Below are positions 61,527 to 64,000 of a DNA stretch of 64,000 nt, in pieces. Source of the stretch: Sporosarcina luteola (GTDB lineage: Bacteria > Bacillota > Bacilli > Bacillales_A > Planococcaceae); the NCBI RefSeq assembly GCF_023715585.1, contig NZ_JAMBOK010000001.1, positions 1 through 64,000 of the forward strand, written 5' to 3'. The position numbers were made by a program, and so were the translations under genes. Each line of letters begins with the position of its first letter. Within the stretch, counting starts at the first letter, position 1. The notes beneath the pieces were generated by a model. The model saw only the letters and a program-made list of their open reading frames with translations, was not told where the DNA came from and ran no database searches.

Positions 61527-61573
61527 CGAGGTCCGGAAACTGCTTACAGAAGCGGAGCTCCGGGCTTTTTTAT
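61527..61573 (+). terminator. Probable terminator of the 60598 gene
   Basis: An imperfect stem (GAGGTCCGG...TGCT with AGCGGAGCTCCGGGC) followed by TTTTTTA. Confidence 0.5.
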
Positions 61574-61678
61574 GGTGGTAAACAGGGTAATCAATATTGT
61601 ACACACTTCTTTGAGAACTAGCTCATACACTAAAATATGATGGGGTTACGCACTCACCCGAAAAAGGAAGTGTCTAAT

Positions 61679-61978
61679 TTGCATAAGAGGAATAATAATG
61701 GAAATGTCAATCCGTCGTATACCCTAAACGACCTATTAAAGGGAAAAGATTTGGAAATCATCGCAGCATCACTTCTGTTATTGGGCAAGTTGAAAGTGGA
61801 TTCTGTACTCCTTTATCGAAATAGCCCAACTGTTTCGGTGACATTAATCGGCGCTTTCCAGAATGACTCGAAGAATAGTAATAAAATGGCGGATTTCTTA
61901 AACGAAAATGGAGACATAACAATCGATGAAATTTTTGATGGGATTCAAAAACGCATGAATAGAGAACAGGGGAGATAA
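61679..61978 (+). CDS. Hypothetical protein, 99 residues
   Basis: No family recognised. Starts basic and Asn-rich (HKRNNNGNVNPSYT), then LNDLLKGKDLEIIAASLLLL, a moderately hydrophobic helix, then charged sequence. A TTG at 61679 has AAAAAGGAAG eight bases before it and is preferred; the frame also opens at ATG 61637 but without a ribosome site. It is followed 2 bp later by a 42-residue membrane peptide gene, so the two probably act together. Confidence 0.65.
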   Translation: MHKRNNNGNVNPSYTLNDLLKGKDLEIIAASLLLLGKLKVDSVLLYRNSPTVSVTLIGAFQNDSKNSNKMADFLNENGDITIDEIFDGIQKRMNREQGR

Positions 61979-61980
61979 TA

Positions 61981-62109
61981 ATGAGTGATACGAAGAGTTT
62001 CTCAGGGAATTCATTCATAAACATAGTTATATTAATTGTCTTATTGCTATTAATCATCTTTGGTTCGACTGATATTCAAGGATTCACTTATGCACCTCAG
62101 AAAGCATAA
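61981..62109 (+). CDS. Small membrane protein, 42 residues
   Basis: A short frame with AGGGGAGA a few bases upstream. It encodes MSDTKSFSGNSFINIVILIV, LLLLIIFGSTDIQGFTYAPQ and KA: one clear membrane helix flanked by polar ends. It recalls small YjcZ-like spore membrane peptides in shape only; I do not claim membership. Two bases after the stop of the 61679 gene. Confidence 0.68.
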   Translation: MSDTKSFSGNSFINIVILIVLLLLIIFGSTDIQGFTYAPQKA

Positions 62110-62111
62110 AC

Positions 62112-62157
62112 AACTAGTATCATCGGAATATTTGATATCCGATGATACTAGTTGTGA
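62112..62157. terminator. Bidirectional terminator-like hairpin
   Basis: CAACTAGTATCATCGGA pairs with TCCGATGATACTAGTTG, a perfect long stem between converging genes. T runs are absent, so strength is uncertain. Confidence 0.6.
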
Positions 62158-62183
62158 TAGTTAAAGATGACAAACCAATCGGA

Positions 62184-63326
62184 TTAAGACAAACGTTCTT
62201 TAAAATCCTCATAACCAAATTCCTTGATGATTTTCGGACCATCTGCAACCGTGTTTAATACAATCGCAGGTAACTCCATGCCGTTGAATGTGTTGTTCTT
62301 CACCATTGAATAATGGGCCATGTCACAGAAGACAAGCCTATCGCCGGCCGTTAACGGCTGATCAAACGAGTAATCTCCGATGACATCCCCCGCTAGGCAG
62401 GTAGGTCCGCCAAACCGATATGTGAAGGCTTTCTCGTTCGGCAGTCCAGCACCGATGATTTCTGGGCGGTACGGCATTTCCAGAACGTCCGGCATATGGC
62501 AGGAAGCCGAAGTGTCCAAAATGGCAAGCGGCATTCCGTTATGCAACGTATCCAACACAGTCGTTACGAGGAAACCGGTGTTCAATGCGATCGCTTCGCC
62601 TGGTTCCAAATACACATCAAGTCCATATTTCTCTTTCATGAAAAGAATCGATTCGACGAGTGTCTCAACATCATAGTCGGGACGGGTAATATGGTGGCCG
62701 CCGCCGAAATTGATCCATTTCATATCTTTCAAGTACTTGCCGAACTTTTCATCAACGACTTGAATCGTCCGGGCGAGTGTGTCGGAATTCTGCTCGCACA
62801 TCGTATGGAAATGCAAGCCGCTGATTCCTTCGAGCTCTTCAGGTTCAAAATGCTCAAGCGTCACGCCGAATCGTGAAAAAGTGAAGCAGGGATTATACAT
62901 ATCAACTTCAATTTCCGAGTACTCGGGATTGATCCGAATGCCGCATTCAATATGCTTTGGATAGTTTTTTACTTTATCCCTGAAACGTCTCCATTGGTCA
63001 AACGAGTTGAACACAAGATGATCGGAGTACGACAGGATTTCTTCAAAATCAGCTTCTGAAAAGGCAGGGGAGTACGTATGAACCTCTTTCCCCATCTCTT
63101 CATATCCTAATTTCGCTTCCAATAAGCCACTTGAGGTCACTCCGTTCAAATATTGTCCGATGAGCGGATAGACGGAGAACATCGAAAACCCTTTTTGGGC
63201 CAATAAAATTTTGCAGCCTGTCCGGTCAATGATCGACTTGAGCAGTTCCAAGTTTTTAATTAGTAGCCCTTCATCGACTACATACGAAGGGGAGGGGACT
63301 GCGTGTGGATCGAAATTCAACTTCAT
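62184..63326 (-). CDS. nspC: Carboxynorspermidine decarboxylase
   Basis: PLP-dependent fold-III decarboxylase that gives norspermidine or spermidine from the carboxylated precursor. The 380-residue chain has the PLP lysine in LLAQKGFSMFSVYPL near 41, HFHTMCEQNS near 170, the phosphate-binding NFGGGHHI near 202 and LEPGEAI near 241. ATG 63326 follows AGGAGGCAAGCAAC. The partner synthase lies directly upstream, 17 bp away, so this is the aspartate-semialdehyde route for polyamines rather than SpeD/SpeE. Confidence 0.92.
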   Translation of the reverse strand: MKLNFDPHAVPSPSYVVDEGLLIKNLELLKSIIDRTGCKILLAQKGFSMFSVYPLIGQYLNGVTSSGLLEAKLGYEEMGKEVHTYSPAFSEADFEEILSYSDHLVFNSFDQWRRFRDKVKNYPKHIECGIRINPEYSEIEVDMYNPCFTFSRFGVTLEHFEPEELEGISGLHFHTMCEQNSDTLARTIQVVDEKFGKYLKDMKWINFGGGHHITRPDYDVETLVESILFMKEKYGLDVYLEPGEAIALNTGFLVTTVLDTLHNGMPLAILDTSASCHMPDVLEMPYRPEIIGAGLPNEKAFTYRFGGPTCLAGDVIGDYSFDQPLTAGDRLVFCDMAHYSMVKNNTFNGMELPAIVLNTVADGPKIIKEFGYEDFKERLS

Positions 63327-63343
63327 TTGTTGCTTGCCTCCTA

Positions 63344-64000
63344 TCAATCGATCAGCTCTGGGTTGAAATCTTCCTGCCAAGGCAGACCGTATTCGTTCAA
63401 TGCTTCCATGAATGGATCCGGATTGAACTCTTCGACGTTATAAACGCCAGGTTTTTTCCATTCGCCTTTCAAGAAGAGCATTGCGCCGATCATTGCCGGC
63501 ACGCCTGTCGTGTAGGAAATTGCTTGGGAACCGACTTCGCGGTAGCATTCCTGGTGGTCAGAAACGTTATAGACGTAATACGTTTTTTCTTCTCCATCTT
63601 TCGTTCCTTGGAAGATACAACCGATATTTGTTTTTCCTTTTGTGCGCGGTCCGAGGGAAGCTGGGTCAGGAAGAACAGCTTTTAGGAACTGCAACGGAAC
63701 AATTTGTTGGCCTTCAAATTCGATTGGTTCAATCGACGTCATGCCGACATTCTCAAGCACTTTCAAATGCGTCAAGTATTTTTCAGAGAACGTCATCCAG
63801 AAACGGATTTTCTGGATTCCTTTAATGTTTTGTGCGAGTGACTCCAACTCTTCGTGATAGAGAAGGTATACATCTTTAGGGCCGATTTCCGGCAGGTCGT
63901 ATACGCGTTTTTCGGATAGTGGCGGTGTTTCGACGAACTCGCCGTTCTCCCAATAGCGGCCGTTCGCCGTTATCTCACGGATGTTGATCTCCGGGTTGAA
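63344..64000 (-). CDS. Carboxynorspermidine synthase, C-terminal part (window edge)
   Basis: The last 218 codons of a saccharopine-dehydrogenase-family protein; the N-terminal NAD(P)-binding part lies beyond the window. Visible parts include PEIGPKDVYLLYHEELESLA and GSQAISYTTGVPAMIGAMLF (a substrate-domain signature). With nspC next to it, the carboxynorspermidine/carboxyspermidine dehydrogenase role is the best reading; saccharopine dehydrogenase proper is the alternative. Confidence 0.87.
   Translation of the reverse strand, partial: FNPEINIREITANGRYWENGEFVETPPLSEKRVYDLPEIGPKDVYLLYHEELESLAQNIKGIQKIRFWMTFSEKYLTHLKVLENVGMTSIEPIEFEGQQIVPLQFLKAVLPDPASLGPRTKGKTNIGCIFQGTKDGEEKTYYVYNVSDHQECYREVGSQAISYTTGVPAMIGAMLFLKGEWKKPGVYNVEEFNPDPFMEALNEYGLPWQEDFNPELID

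Overview
The window reads as chromosomal DNA of a low-to-moderate GC, endospore-type Firmicute of the order Bacillales. The best fit is a Planococcaceae relative such as Sporosarcina; that placement is my inference from gene content and gene order, not a measured match. Support comes from an rRNA operon end followed by a 20-tRNA cluster, a menaquinone cluster, SAM-I and T-box leaders, Zur, FapR and ARG-box type operators, a YteA-type DksA protein, and gene order (men genes, yidD, dps, ytkD, ytmA, pckA, metK, ytoA, ytpA) that recalls the same region of Bacillus subtilis.

Layout. 1-2500: 3' end of 23S rRNA, 5S rRNA and 20 tRNAs ending in a terminator. 2500-3787: a repeat array and yteA. 3788-11164: menaquinone genes, menA facing away from menF-menD-menH-menB-menE; menC is not in the window. 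11214-16234: a Zur-type zinc-binding lipoprotein, yidD, a Dps protein, an ACT-domain malic enzyme, a small unknown protein, ytkD and ytmA. 16237-17298: a decayed IS1182-like transposase between two palindromic repeat elements. 17299-22116: a NorB-like efflux pump, pckA, and metK under a SAM-I riboswitch. 22117-30607: two arrays, a 31-residue membrane peptide, ytoA, a YtpA-like protein lacking its serine nucleophile, a phosphatase, signal peptidase I, a UvrD-like helicase coupled to two fluoride channel subunits, and a large catalase behind a SigB-type promoter. 30608-38767: a tyrosine-type T-box before an NhaC-family transporter, a type III polyketide synthase with its methyltransferase partner, a candidate small RNA, a DUF4097 protein with a PadR regulator, and leucyl aminopeptidase. 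38888-45026: an AT-rich run of eight small one-domain enzymes on the + strand, one of them broken, which looks like an accessory island. 45143-54754: an RNA methylase-like pair, a CDF metal transporter with an attenuator-like leader, a tandemly duplicated argH, a three-gene yndGHJ-like membrane operon, and fabI with a FapR-like site. 54954-59114: argC-argJ-argB-argD with an ARG box. 59312-64000: a CynX/NimT-type MFS protein, a secreted copper-amine-oxidase-N protein, two small unknown proteins, and the nspC / carboxynorspermidine synthase pair, the latter cut by the window end.

Two things stand out. First, at least six intergenic spacers, and perhaps a seventh, carry short arrays with a strict 20-21 bp period. 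Each array has its own 8-14 bp core word followed by non-conserved sequence, and most sit just past terminators, often between convergent genes. I do not recognise these as a named element class. Second, argH has a 1,210-bp tandem duplication, with its promoter and ARG box, that leaves a truncated copy in front of the intact one; only two bases differ between the copies.
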